NCBI GenBank assembly: GCA_035499575.1
Contig: DATJYN010000062.1
Location: forward strand, 1-19,229
Length of the DNA: 19,229 bases
DNA from: RBG-16-66-20 sp035499575
GTDB lineage: Bacteria; Pseudomonadota; Gammaproteobacteria; Burkholderiales; SG8-39
Direction of reading: 5' to 3'
In this document: positions 7,701 through 15,178 of the stretch, one piece after another
Position numbering within the stretch: position 1 is the stretch's first letter
Layout: each line of letters opens with the position of its first letter
Made by a program: the position numbers and the translations under genes
Notes under the pieces: generated by a model
Database searches by the model: none
Seen by the model: only the letters and a program-made list of their open reading frames with translations
Told to the model about the DNA's origin: nothing

Positions 7701-8328
7701 GCGCGTGCGGTTCCTGACCGACTACCAGGATGCAGCTTACGCGGAGCGCTACCGAGCATTGGTCGAGAAGGTCAAGAAGGGGGAGTCGGAGAAAGCCGGC
7801 TCAACGAAGCTGGCAGAAACTGTTGCGCGTTACTACGCCAAGCTGCTCGCCTACAAGGACGAATATGAAGTGGCGCGACTTTATTCCGACGGCGCCTTCC
7901 GCAAGAAGATCGAGGGCATGTTCGAGGGGGATTACAAGCTGGTATTCCACCTCGCGCCGCCGCTGCTGGCGAAGCCCGATGCGCGCACCGGCGAACCAGT
8001 CAAGATGACGTTCGGTCCCTGGATGATGGCCGCCTTTGGCTTTCTCGCAAAGTTGAAGGGGCTGCGCGGCACGGCGCTGGACATTTTCGGACGTACCGAG
8101 GAACGCCGCATGGAGCGCGCGCTGATCGGCGAATACGAGCAGGCGATCGACGCGCTGCTGGCCGGACTGACGCGCGACAACCACGCGCTTGCGGTCGAGA
8201 TCGCCGCACTGCCGGAAGCCATCCGCGGTTACGGTCACATCAAGGCAAAGAGCGTCGAAGCCTCCCGCGAGAAGCGCAACGAACTTTTCACGCGTTATCG
8301 CGCCGCCCCCGTTCGCGCGGCGGCATGA
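4795..8328 (+). CDS. Indolepyruvate ferredoxin oxidoreductase, fused single-chain form
   Basis: A 1177-residue TPP- and iron-sulfur-dependent 2-oxoacid oxidoreductase. This family oxidatively decarboxylates aryl pyruvates (indolepyruvate, phenylpyruvate) to aryl-acetyl-CoA while reducing ferredoxin. The N-terminal pyrimidine-binding domain (about 25-370) contains GFVSGYRGSPLGGLD. The TPP domain (about 440-620) has GDGT at 519-522 and LYNDAVAMTGGQ at 546-557. A cysteine-rich 4Fe-4S region follows, with C657, C660, C663, C669, C690, C696 and C701. A gamma-type domain starts with GIGGTGV (about 745), and a helical C-terminal domain covers about 960-1170. It thus joins IorA- and IorB-like parts, as is usual in proteobacteria. 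A strong GGAGG lies 7 nt before ATG 4795. The stop overlaps the next start as ATGA. Exact substrate is inferred from family. Confidence 0.93.
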   Translation: MNAPVDPAALAKISLDDKYTLEKGRVFLTGTQALIRLLLLQRERDQRAGLNTAGFVSGYRGSPLGGLDQALWRAQKHLESHHVKFQPGVNEDLAATAIWGTQQVGMFPGAKYDGVYGMWYGKGPGVDRCGDVFKHANSAGTSKNGGVLVLAGDDHAAKSSTLAHQSEHILKACCVPVLNPANVQDYLDFGLHGYAMSRYSGCWIGFKCVTDVVESGASVIVDPERVQVKLPADFTLPQGGVNIRWPDGFLEQEARLLDWKVYAALAYVRANGLDRIIWDSPNAKLGIVTTGKSFGDTMQALADLGIDERIARDIGLRVYKVAMTWPLEPQGARRFAQGLEEILVVEEKRQLIEYQIKEELYTWEAGKRAPRVVGKFDDNGEWSRAEGQPAGSWLLPAHYEHNSAIVARAIAKRLEKLGMTPALGSQFRERLAFLEFKEKALAKPRVTSIRQPYFCSGCPHNTSTRVPEGSRATAGIGCHFMAVFMDRNTSTFTHMGAEGTPWIGQAPFTEEKHIFANLGDGTYYHSGLMAIRAAVAAKVTMTYKILYNDAVAMTGGQHHDGPLDPAMISRQIAAEGVKPIVIVTDEPGKYPAGTGWAPGVTVRHRDELDAVQRELRELPGVSALIYDQTCASEKRRRRKRNAFPDPAKRAVINEMVCEGCGDCSTKSNCLSVEPLETEFGRKRTINQSTCNKDYSCVKGFCPSFVTVEGGQLKKGKSGSKTVDDFPPLPDPSLPGLQTPYGILVTGIGGTGVITIGQILGMAAHLEGKGVSVLDMSGLAQKYGAVMSHVKIAASVADVHVARLGTGDARLVIGCDLVVTASADALDKMNAQLTRSLVNGTTSPTAEFVRNPNWQLPGSNMQQDILEASGRNAAFVPAAELATSLMGDSIATNMFMLGYAWQKGWVPLGREAIERSIELNGVAVAFNQQSFVWGRRAAVDLERVRRIATPAEVIPIEQHFSRNLEELVERRVRFLTDYQDAAYAERYRALVEKVKKGESEKAGSTKLAETVARYYAKLLAYKDEYEVARLYSDGAFRKKIEGMFEGDYKLVFHLAPPLLAKPDARTGEPVKMTFGPWMMAAFGFLAKLKGLRGTALDIFGRTEERRMERALIGEYEQAIDALLAGLTRDNHALAVEIAALPEAIRGYGHIKAKSVEASREKRNELFTRYRAAPVRAAA

Positions 8329-8879
8329 ACCGCCGGGGTCAAAGCCGGGTTTTCCTGGCGATGCTGATGTTCGCCCTCGGCGCGCATGCGCAGACCGAGG
8401 ATACGCACACGCTGCAACGGGAGGACGGGACGAGCGTCACTTACACGGTGCGCACCTATCCGCCCGATGCGCTCCTGCTACGGCCGGATGCCAAGCCGGC
8501 TCCCACGAGTGCGCTGGATACCGCCAAGTTGATCAACCTCTATCTGTCGGACGGCGACATCGAGGAGGCCGCGCTGCTGTCGAACTCACCGCGCAGGCGC
8601 TTCGAAGTGCTGCGCGACTACCGCGAGTCGGTGGGTGAAGCAGAGTTCAAGCGCGTGTTTGCGCAGTACCTGGGGCCGGAGAATCGGCTGATCGCCGAGA
8701 TCGCGATCGACAACCGCCGGCTGCTGATCTGGGATCTGCGCGAGGGCACCACGCGGATCGCCGGACAGTATTTCGTCGAAGTCGAAGGCAATTTCCTGAT
8801 CGACGACGTCCCAAACGAGCAGCGCACGCGGTTGCGCTGGGTGCTGGAAGCCTACCGCAGCGGCAAGCTGCCGCATTAG
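8325..8879 (+). CDS. Exported protein of unknown function coupled to the oxidoreductase gene
   Basis: A 184-residue protein whose ATG (8325) overlaps the oxidoreductase stop in ATGA, implying translational coupling; no separate Shine-Dalgarno is evident. A short basic start (MNRRGQSR) and a hydrophobic stretch end in AHA with Q23 following, a clear signal peptide with predicted cleavage after residue 22. The mature part has no cysteine, no further membrane helix and no motif I recognise. It begins with a beta-rich stretch (HTLQREDGTSVTYTVRTYPP), then a helical middle with SDGDIEEAALLSNSPRRRF, and a C-terminal half suggesting an SnoaL/NTF2-like or lipocalin-like fold (weak impression only). 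It ends 20 bp before the convergent yhhQ gene. A periplasmic partner for a cytoplasmic keto-acid enzyme is unexpected, so the link may be positional only. Confidence 0.85.
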   Translation: MNRRGQSRVFLAMLMFALGAHAQTEDTHTLQREDGTSVTYTVRTYPPDALLLRPDAKPAPTSALDTAKLINLYLSDGDIEEAALLSNSPRRRFEVLRDYRESVGEAEFKRVFAQYLGPENRLIAEIAIDNRRLLIWDLREGTTRIAGQYFVEVEGNFLIDDVPNEQRTRLRWVLEAYRSGKLPH

Positions 8880-8899
8880 GCCGTGGTCCCGCGATCGCG

Positions 8900-9598
8900 C
8901 TAGACCTTCACGCTGAATGGCGTGAAGTTGGTGTCCCGGTCGTAGTAATCCTCATTCTCGACGCGCTTCAGAAAAGCCACCACGCGGTAGGTCACCGGCG
9001 TCACGACGATTTCCCATCCGGTCTTCAGCAGGTACTGGGCCATCGCCACCTTGACGATGTCGCTGGACTCCCAGATCGCATAGAAGGCAATGAAATAGAA
9101 CAGCGCCGAGTCCACGAACTCGCCGGCGATGGTCGAGCCGATGGTGCGGGTCCACAGCCATTTTCCCCCGGTCAGGATCTTCATCTTCGCCAGCACGTAG
9201 CTGTTGACGAAGCTGCCGCACCAGAACGCAATCATCGAACCTAGCGCGATGCGCCAGGCGTTGCCGAACACCGCCTCGAGCGCGGGCTGGTAGCTCTTCA
9301 TGTAGCTCGACGGGCCCGGCGGCAGGCTGACGACGACCCAGGCCATGAACGAGGCGAATGCGAGCGCCCCGAATCCCGCCCAGACGACGCGTCTATCCCT
9401 GCCGTAGCCGTAGACCTCGGTCAGGATGTCACCGAAGATGTACGAGATGGGGAAGAACAGGACGCCGGCCCCGAACGGCGTCGGGCCGAGCAGCGGCAAG
9501 TCGACGATGGCTTGCTTCGCAGCGCCGATGAAATTCGAGCAGATCAGGATCGTGACGAAAGCCGCCATCACGAAATCGTAGTAGCGGTAGCTCTTCAC
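8900..9598 (-). CDS. yhhQ: Queuosine precursor transporter (VUT family)
   Basis: A 232-residue inner-membrane protein of the Vut_1/YhhQ family, which imports 7-cyano- or 7-aminomethyl-7-deazaguanine for queuosine modification of tRNA. Several hydrophobic helices are visible. Family hallmarks are FPISYIFGDILTEVYGYGR near residues 49-67 and RTIGSTIAGEFVDSALFYF in the second half. Length is close to the E. coli protein (about 220). The start is GTG (9598-9596) and overlaps the stop of the upstream gene as GTGA. It is the last gene of the minus-strand EPS transcription unit, although queuosine salvage has no known link to polysaccharide. No preQ1-riboswitch-like leader can be placed here because the gene has no leader. 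Confidence 0.94.
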   Translation of the reverse strand: MKSYRYYDFVMAAFVTILICSNFIGAAKQAIVDLPLLGPTPFGAGVLFFPISYIFGDILTEVYGYGRDRRVVWAGFGALAFASFMAWVVVSLPPGPSSYMKSYQPALEAVFGNAWRIALGSMIAFWCGSFVNSYVLAKMKILTGGKWLWTRTIGSTIAGEFVDSALFYFIAFYAIWESSDIVKVAMAQYLLKTGWEIVVTPVTYRVVAFLKRVENEDYYDRDTNFTPFSVKV

Positions 9599-10128
9599 GG
9601 CAGCGGCGGCCGGAAGTTGCGCACCTCATCGTCCAGCTCCACCCGCATGGCGTCGAGCATCCGCGACACCATCGCGTAGAAGCCGGCGGTCAGCGACAAC
9701 TCCACGAATTCGGCGTTGCTGAAGTGCTTTCTCACTTCGGCATGGACCTCATCGGTGACGTTGCAGGCCATCACCGCCTCGGTGAGCGCGAGCGCCGCCC
9801 GCTCCTTGGCGTCGAATGCCTTCGATGCGCGCCAGCCGGCAAGCGCCGTGATCTTCTCCTCCGGAACGGCAGCCGCGCGCGCCATGCGCAGGTGGTGCGC
9901 CCATTCGTATTCGGAACGCGCCAGCTGCGCAGTGCGCAGGATCATGATCTCGCGCAGCGCACGCGGCGTCCGGCTGTCGTGCCTGATGGCGTTGGCGAAT
10001 TCGGTCCAGGCAGCGGCGAGTCCGGGATGATTGCCGAGCGCGCGATACAGATTGACCGGCTTGCCCCAGAGTTCCTCGAGGCGCCGTTGCAGCACGGGAT
10101 CGAAGCTCGCGGCCGGTACGCGTTGCAT
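9595..10128 (-). CDS. Carboxymuconolactone decarboxylase / AhpD-like protein without CxxC
   Basis: A 177-residue all-helical protein of the CMD superfamily. It has the helix RTAQLARSEYEWAHHLRMA (65-83), with E73, E75, W76 and H78/H79, and the LTEAVMACNVTDEVHAEVRKHFSNAEFVEL segment typical of family members. AhpD-type peroxidase partners carry a CxxC pair here; this protein has a single Cys (in MACN), so alkylhydroperoxidase activity of the AhpD kind is unlikely. Members of this cysteine-free group are often annotated as decarboxylases without experimental support. Its ATG lies 4 nt after the stop of the O-antigen-ligase gene, and its own stop overlaps the yhhQ start. The function in this operon is unknown. 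Confidence 0.88.
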   Translation of the reverse strand: MQRVPAASFDPVLQRRLEELWGKPVNLYRALGNHPGLAAAWTEFANAIRHDSRTPRALREIMILRTAQLARSEYEWAHHLRMARAAAVPEEKITALAGWRASKAFDAKERAALALTEAVMACNVTDEVHAEVRKHFSNAEFVELSLTAGFYAMVSRMLDAMRVELDDEVRNFRPPLP

Positions 10129-10132
10129 GCAG

Positions 10133-11542
10133 CTAGTATGCCCGATCGTCGCGGCCCAGATGCAGCGACAGCCAGCCGAGCGCGAGCAGGATCGTAAATA
10201 TCAGAGCGTTCGCCGGGATCTGAAGATTGAAATCCGCCGCGCTATGAAATCCCAGGGCCGTGATGCCCATCACGGCGCTGAAAGCCACGCCGCGCGCCAC
10301 CGAATCACGCCGGCGCACCAGCGCAATCAGCGCGCAAGCGTAAGACGCCAGCACCGCCATGCCCGCCAGCGCGATGCCGATGACTCCGGTCTCGGTCAGC
10401 ACCTGCACGTAGTCGTTGTGGACGTGATCGTAGTAGGCGTCGATGTCGCGACCCCGGTAGCGCGTAAACGCCGTATAGAAGGTGCCGCCGCCCGTACCGA
10501 AGACGGGATAGTCGTCGAAAATGCGCGCGGCGTAGACGGAAGGATCTGCCCGTTCCTCAACCTGGTGCAGCGTGGTCTGCTCGATCCGCTTGAGGGTGCG
10601 CTCGACGCCGAACCAAGTGCCGATCACCAGCACGTCGATGGCGATCAGACTGGCAATGAGAATCACCGTTCCGCGCGGTGCCGCTTTCCTCGACAGCACG
10701 AGCGCTGTCACGCCGGCGATCAGCAAGCTTGCAAAAAATGCAGTATTGCCCGTGCGGGAGCGCGTCATCACCAAAGCGACGACCATCACGACCAGCAGCA
10801 CCCGCAGCGCAGCCTTCGCGCTCAGAAGCAGCTCCGCCGTATCGCGCACGAAAGTTTTCCAGTTGCGTTGCGGCTTGTCTTCTAGCTGCGCGATCATCAG
10901 GCCGATCCCGACCGCGAGGCTCATCTCCAGCAGCCCGGCGAGGTGATTGCGGTTGACATAGGAACCGCTTGCCGCGCTGGAATGCAGGATAGGCGTCCCG
11001 AGCACGGTAATATCGACTCCGACGAGATGCATGAGGGAGCCGTAGACCGCCTGCAGCAATCCGGCCGCGACAATCGCGCTGCACAGCCACAGGAGCCTCC
11101 GGCGGCGCCGGACCAGCAGCAGAGTCAGGACGAACGCGAGCGCGTAGGCGCAGGTCTTCAACCAGAAATCAAAGCTCGCGTTCGGATCCAGCGACAGCGT
11201 CATGCGCCTGCCCGGATCCAGGTAGGCCGCGCCGGCCTGGATCTCAGCGGCTCTCGGCGAGAGCCATCCGATCCAGCCGGCGGGCAGAGGGATCCACTGC
11301 AACGCCAGGTAGCAGAGCCACAGCACGAGCAGCACGAGCATCGGCGCGGCGACGCGCAGCATCGCCGCCGGGACCACGACTTCGCGGCGAAGCAACGCAC
11401 CGAACCAGAGCAGGCCGATGGCGAACGTCCACACTTCCATGAGCGCCCAGGCCCAAGGGCGGTTGCTGCCGAGCGGGATCGGCACCCAGACGATAAGCGC
11501 CAGCAGCAGCCAGAACGCGGACCGATCTAGGACCGGCCTCAC
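10133..11542 (-). CDS. O-antigen ligase / Wzy_C-family membrane protein
   Basis: A 469-residue polytopic membrane protein of the Wzy_C (O-antigen ligase/polymerase) family. Its members polymerise undecaprenyl-linked repeat units or transfer polysaccharide in the periplasm. About ten or more hydrophobic helices are visible. Family landmarks include SGSYVNRNHLAGLLEMSL and, in the periplasmic loop, FGTGGGTFYTAFTRYRGRD followed by YYDHVHNDYVQVLTETG. I chose the GTG at 11542-11540, which overlaps the phosphatase stop as GTGA and gives VRPVLDRSAFWLLLALIVW, beginning directly with a transmembrane helix. The same frame stays open upstream to 11899, but that part is arginine-rich, low-complexity and lies wholly within the phosphatase gene. 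In this locus it is the best candidate for EPS polymerase. Confidence 0.9.
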   Translation of the reverse strand: MRPVLDRSAFWLLLALIVWVPIPLGSNRPWAWALMEVWTFAIGLLWFGALLRREVVVPAAMLRVAAPMLVLLVLWLCYLALQWIPLPAGWIGWLSPRAAEIQAGAAYLDPGRRMTLSLDPNASFDFWLKTCAYALAFVLTLLLVRRRRRLLWLCSAIVAAGLLQAVYGSLMHLVGVDITVLGTPILHSSAASGSYVNRNHLAGLLEMSLAVGIGLMIAQLEDKPQRNWKTFVRDTAELLLSAKAALRVLLVVMVVALVMTRSRTGNTAFFASLLIAGVTALVLSRKAAPRGTVILIASLIAIDVLVIGTWFGVERTLKRIEQTTLHQVEERADPSVYAARIFDDYPVFGTGGGTFYTAFTRYRGRDIDAYYDHVHNDYVQVLTETGVIGIALAGMAVLASYACALIALVRRRDSVARGVAFSAVMGITALGFHSAADFNLQIPANALIFTILLALGWLSLHLGRDDRAY

Positions 11543-12276
11543 GCGACGCGAGGCAGAGTGCCGCCGCTGACGATTCGGCGAGGCAATCCTTCCACCATTT
11601 CCCGGGTCGCGCTTTCTCCGACGATCTCGCGGGCCACGGCAAGCCCGGGGCTGATGCGCGGGGGGCGCGCCGCGCAGTCGTGCGCATCCGAGGCAATCAC
11701 GCTGACCCAGCCGCGCTCGAGCAAATCGACCGCCCGCTTTCGGGACGCTTCGCCAAATCCGCCGTGCAGCGCATCCGCGGTCACCTGCAGCAGGCAACCT
11801 CCGCTCACGAAGGGCGCCAGCCTGCCGGGGTCGCGCATGACGTCCTTGTTGCGTTCCGGATGCGCGATCATCGGCCGCACGCGATGTGCAATCAGCCAAT
11901 CGACCAGCTTGTCGCTGCCGACAGGCACGTTGCCGTGCGGAAACTCCAGCAGCATCACCTGGTACTCGCCGAGCGATCCCAGGAACGGCACGCGGCCTTC
12001 CTGTATCAGCGGAAGGATGGCGTAGTCGGCGCGCACTTCGGCGCCGTAGCCGATGTCGAGCGGAATGCCCGCCTCGGCTAGCGCCGCGCGGTAGTCCGCT
12101 ACCGCCGCTTCGATGCGCGCTCGATCATTGTCCCACCGACCGACATGAAGGTGCGGGGTGACAACCGATTTGGCGACGCCCTCGGCCACGGCCAGGCGCG
12201 CCATGGCCAGCGCTTCCGCCAGCGTTTCCGGGCCATCGTCGATGCCCGGCAGCAGATGGCAGTGCAGGTCTACCAT
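11539..12276 (-). CDS. PHP-type protein-tyrosine phosphatase (CpsB/YwqE family)
   Basis: A 245-residue metal-dependent phosphatase. Members dephosphorylate the tyrosine-rich tail of the cognate capsule/EPS kinase and so affect chain length and amount of polymer. PHP motifs are complete: DLHCH (H5, H7) with LPGIDDGP, TPHLH (H42, H44), E80, E111, HPERN (H139) and SDAHD (D197, H199). It is cytoplasmic, with no signal peptide. It lies 22 bp downstream of the tyrosine-kinase gene, the usual pairing, and overlaps the next gene by GTGA. Shine-Dalgarno before ATG 12276 is weak. Confidence 0.93.
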   Translation of the reverse strand: MVDLHCHLLPGIDDGPETLAEALAMARLAVAEGVAKSVVTPHLHVGRWDNDRARIEAAVADYRAALAEAGIPLDIGYGAEVRADYAILPLIQEGRVPFLGSLGEYQVMLLEFPHGNVPVGSDKLVDWLIAHRVRPMIAHPERNKDVMRDPGRLAPFVSGGCLLQVTADALHGGFGEASRKRAVDLLERGWVSVIASDAHDCAARPPRISPGLAVAREIVGESATREMVEGLPRRIVSGGTLPRVA

Positions 12277-12298
12277 GCCGGGCGCGTACCCGCTGCCG

Positions 12299-14518
12299 TC
12301 AAGGCTTGGTGTAGTAGCCGTATTTCTTGGAATAGCGGCCGCCCTGGCCGCTGTACTCGCCGTAGTAGCGGTCGGCCTTGTCGAGATCGAGCTGGTTGAG
12401 GATCACGCCAAGCACCGACGCGTTCGCCCTGCGCAGGCGGTTCAATCCCTGGCGCGCGAGGGGATAGGGCGTGTCGTCCGCCTTCACCACGTATAGAACC
12501 GCTGTCGCAAGGTGCGAAAGCACCAGCGCATCGCTGACCAGCTGCACGGGTGGGCTGTCGATGACGATGACCTCAAATTGCTGCTTCAGCGTAGCCATCG
12601 CAGCGGTAAAGCTGTGGGAGGACAGCAGTTCCAGCGGGTTGGGCGGCACCTTGCCAGAGGGCAGCACGTGCAGCGCGGAGCCGGCGATCGGGTGGATGCA
12701 TTTCTCGACCGGCACGACCCCCGCCACCAATTCCGACAGCCCGAAGTGCGAATCACCGGCGCTCAGTATCCCGCCAATCTTCGGCCGCCGCATGTCGGCG
12801 TCGATCAGCAGCGTGTTCTTAATGTGTGAAAGCGCAAACGCCAGGTTGGATGCGACTGTTGTCTTGCCCTCCTCGGGCACCGACGAGGTCAGCAGGATGG
12901 TTTTCTGTGGGCTGTCGAGCCCGGAGAGCAGTACGCCGCTGCGTATCGTACGCACAGCCTCGCAAAAGGCGTTCTGGCTATCCTCCAGGAACATGCGCTC
13001 CAGCATGCGATTACCCTCGGCGATCGAGCGCGGCAGGACGCCGATCGCCGCAACCTCCAGCCGCTGCTCGACCGCGTGGCTGGTATTGACCGTGTTGTCC
13101 AGGCGCTCGAGCAGCAGCGCCATCGCGACCGCGAACGCGAGCGCGACCAACATGGCCGTCATCACGATGCCGCGCTTGTTCGGCCCCGAGGGCGTCGTCG
13201 GCACCAACGCCGGATCGATCACCCGGGCAATGGTGCTTTGCATGTCGCCGATATTGGTTTCCTTCGAACGCTGCAGGAACAGGTCGTAGAGCTGGCGGTT
13301 GGTCTGGACTTCGCGGTCCAGCGCGGCGAGCTGGAATTCCTTGCGGTTGAACCCCTGGATGTCGGCCTTCGATTGCTCCAGAGCGCGTTCGATGGACGCC
13401 TCGCTGGCCTTGGCGGCGTCGAGATCCTTCGCTACGGACTGCACCGCTGCATTGATCTGGCGGCGCAGGTTCTCCTGCGCCGTCTTCAGATCGACCGCGG
13501 CGGAAACCATGCGCGGATGGTCGGGACCGTAGCGCCGCGCCGCCTCGTTCATCTTTCGCTCCGCATCCGCTTCGGCTTCCTTGTATTTCTGCACCAGCGG
13601 TTGGCGCTGGATCGCCGGCAGGTTCTCCAATGCATCGCTCGACTTGGACTGGACCGCTGCATTGACCTGCGCTGCAAGCGTTTCCGCGTCGGCGCGTTTG
13701 CGGCGCGCCTCTACCAGCGCGGTCGTCAGTTCCTCTAGCTGGCGGCTTGCGCCGGAAAGCGAGACGTTCTTTGCGTCGATGATCTTCTCGCGCTCGCGGA
13801 AGTCCTGCAGCGCCTGCTCGGCCTGGCCGAGCTTGGTCTTGAGGGATGCCGATTGTTCCGTCAGAAAGGACATCGCGCGCCGCGTCGCCTCGGCACGCGC
13901 TTCCAGGTCCGCCGTGATGTAGATGCTGGCCAGCATGTTCGGAATCATCGCCGCCAGCTCGGGATCGTGTGAATCGAAACTCAACTTCACCAGCTGCGTA
14001 TTGCGAACCGGCTGCACCGAAAGCCCGTTCACGATCTGGTTGACCACGGACTGCTCCAGCTCTTCCTGGCTGGGCTTCGGGGCCGCCTTGCGGCTGACCA
14101 GGCCTTCCGGCAGCAGGGACGCATACCAGGGCGGTGACGCCGGTGTATTGAAGCCCGGATGCTGGGCCAGCTTGGAGCGTTTCACCAGTTTCTCCGCGAG
14201 GTCGCGCGACTTGAGGATCTCGAACTGCGTCATGAAATAGTCGCGCGTCGAGCCCGAGATCGCTGCGAACAGTTCATCGTTGGAAACCACTTTCTGGCGC
14301 GTCTGCTCGATCAGCATGGTCGCCGTGGAGCGGTACACGGGTTTCAGGCTGAATGCGAACTGCGTCGCGAGCAGCGCGACCGCTGCCAGCAGTGCGGCGA
14401 TGCGCAACTTGTTGCGGTTGACGGCCCGCCAGTAACGCACCAGGTCGAGCGTTGCGGGCTCGGGCTCGTGCGCCATGAATTCGCCGCGCTCCAGCTCGCG
14501 CTCCGTGACGGTGTTCAT
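12299..14518 (-). CDS. Polysaccharide co-polymerase / tyrosine autokinase (Wzc/EpsB type)
   Basis: A 739-residue inner-membrane protein controlling chain length and export. The Wzz-type N-terminal domain has a first membrane helix at about 38-58. A long periplasmic coiled coil spans about 200-430 with a GNVR-like segment (ALDREVQTNRQLYDLFLQR). The second helix is at about 446-470. The C-terminal BY-kinase domain has Walker A EEGKTT (K552), Walker A' LLIDADMRRP (D573, D575) and Walker B VIVIDSPP (D654). Seven tyrosines fall in the last 22 residues (718, 719, 722, 729, 733, 735, 736), the autophosphorylation tail read by the phosphatase next door. I used ATG 14518, 10 nt after the export-gene stop; ATG at 14476 (residue 15) is a possible alternative start. 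Confidence 0.94.
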   Translation of the reverse strand: MNTVTERELERGEFMAHEPEPATLDLVRYWRAVNRNKLRIAALLAAVALLATQFAFSLKPVYRSTATMLIEQTRQKVVSNDELFAAISGSTRDYFMTQFEILKSRDLAEKLVKRSKLAQHPGFNTPASPPWYASLLPEGLVSRKAAPKPSQEELEQSVVNQIVNGLSVQPVRNTQLVKLSFDSHDPELAAMIPNMLASIYITADLEARAEATRRAMSFLTEQSASLKTKLGQAEQALQDFREREKIIDAKNVSLSGASRQLEELTTALVEARRKRADAETLAAQVNAAVQSKSSDALENLPAIQRQPLVQKYKEAEADAERKMNEAARRYGPDHPRMVSAAVDLKTAQENLRRQINAAVQSVAKDLDAAKASEASIERALEQSKADIQGFNRKEFQLAALDREVQTNRQLYDLFLQRSKETNIGDMQSTIARVIDPALVPTTPSGPNKRGIVMTAMLVALAFAVAMALLLERLDNTVNTSHAVEQRLEVAAIGVLPRSIAEGNRMLERMFLEDSQNAFCEAVRTIRSGVLLSGLDSPQKTILLTSSVPEEGKTTVASNLAFALSHIKNTLLIDADMRRPKIGGILSAGDSHFGLSELVAGVVPVEKCIHPIAGSALHVLPSGKVPPNPLELLSSHSFTAAMATLKQQFEVIVIDSPPVQLVSDALVLSHLATAVLYVVKADDTPYPLARQGLNRLRRANASVLGVILNQLDLDKADRYYGEYSGQGGRYSKKYGYYTKP

Positions 14519-14528
14519 GGCACGGCGT

Positions 14529-15074
14529 TCAGAAGAAACTTTCTTCGATGGTGAGAATATCGCCCGGCTCGACCGGGACGTTCAACCCGACATGCTCGCG
14601 CGTCTGCTTAGGATCGCCTTCCCGGATAACGTAGATCTTCTCCTTGGAGGCGCGCTCCTTGAAGCCGCCGGCGAGCGAGATCGCCTTGATCACCGTGAGG
14701 CCGGGAATGTACGGGTAGCTGCCCGGCTTCTCAACTTGTCCGTTGATGTAGAAGCTGCGGTATTCATTGATCGTTACGGTGACCTGCGGGTTGACGAGGT
14801 AGCGCCCCCGCAGTCCGTCTGAGATCAAGCGCTCGAGTTCGCCCACGGTCTTTCCCGACAGGCGCAACTCGCCAAGGATCGGATAGGAAATAGTCGCCGC
14901 ATCGGACAGCCGGATGCGCTCGCGCTTCAGGTCGTCTTCGCCCAGTACCTGGATGGTGATCACATCACCGGCGCCGAGCCGATAATTTGAATTGGCCGTG
15001 TCCGTCGATTGCGCACGCGCCGCCGCCGGCAGCACAAGCGCCATCAGGACCAGGAAGAAAAAAGTGCGCAGCAA
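14529..15074 (-). CDS. Short polysaccharide export protein (Poly_export + SLBB, EpsE-like)
   Basis: A 181-residue periplasmic/outer-membrane-associated export protein. Residues 1-21 form a signal peptide (cleavage ARA before Q22). Residues about 28-105 form the polysaccharide-export domain (YRLGAGDVITIQVLGEDDL, ISYPILGELRLSGKT, VNPQVTVTINEY). About 108-155 form one SLBB domain (YINGQVEKPGSYPYIPGLTV, AGGF). There is no lipobox cysteine and no C-terminal amphipathic helix; Wza is about twice as long and has both, so this protein probably cannot span the outer membrane alone. The start is TTG at 15074-15072 with GAGGGG 11 nt upstream; later ATGs would break the signal peptide. It is the first gene of a unit with a perfect TATAAT upstream. 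Confidence 0.92.
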   Translation of the reverse strand: MLRTFFFLVLMALVLPAAARAQSTDTANSNYRLGAGDVITIQVLGEDDLKRERIRLSDAATISYPILGELRLSGKTVGELERLISDGLRGRYLVNPQVTVTINEYRSFYINGQVEKPGSYPYIPGLTVIKAISLAGGFKERASKEKIYVIREGDPKQTREHVGLNVPVEPGDILTIEESFF

Positions 15075-15103
15075 GCGGGGCCAACCCCTCTGTAAGGTGC
15101 GCC

Positions 15104-15109
15104 ATTATA
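15104..15109 (-). promoter_or_regulatory. -10 box before the export-kinase-phosphatase-ligase unit
   Basis: A perfect TATAAT on the minus strand (15109-15104), 29 nt before the TTG start of the export gene. It would give a leader of about 22 nt containing the GAGGGG ribosome site. At the expected -35 position the sequence is CCTCGC, which is poor, so an activator may be needed or the match may be chance. The surrounding 104-bp spacer is otherwise gene-free. Confidence 0.5.
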
Positions 15110-15139
15110 CGCCCGCAGCCCCGTTCGCGAGGCGCGGCA

Positions 15140-15153
15140 GGGCTCGAAAGCCC
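15140..15153 (-). repeat. Small perfect hairpin after the beta-barrel gene
   Basis: GGGCT-TTCG-AGCCC read on the minus strand: a 5-bp GC-rich stem closed by a TTCG tetraloop, 25 nt after the barrel stop codon. The sequence before it is AT-rich but no T-run follows. A role in ending or protecting the barrel mRNA is possible. Confidence 0.35.
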
Positions 15154-15178
15154 AATCAAATCAAATATTAACGAATCG

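Noticed and set aside
8880..8899. Possible shared terminator between the convergent exported-protein and yhhQ genes
   Set aside because: Only 20 bp, with a short CGCGATCGCG palindrome and no T-run on either strand; not enough to call a terminator.
10031..11530. Several plus-strand open frames opposite the ligase gene
   Set aside because: They are Arg/Gln/His-rich, mutually overlapping and without motifs; all are antisense shadows.
11543..11899. N-terminal extension of the O-antigen ligase frame
   Set aside because: It overlaps the conserved C-terminal half of the phosphatase and reads as arginine-rich shadow; the GTG at 11542 starts directly before the first membrane helix.
13076..14554. 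Plus-strand open frames opposite the tyrosine kinase
   Set aside because: No start context and no domain; the kinase on the minus strand is complete from Wzz domain to tyrosine tail.
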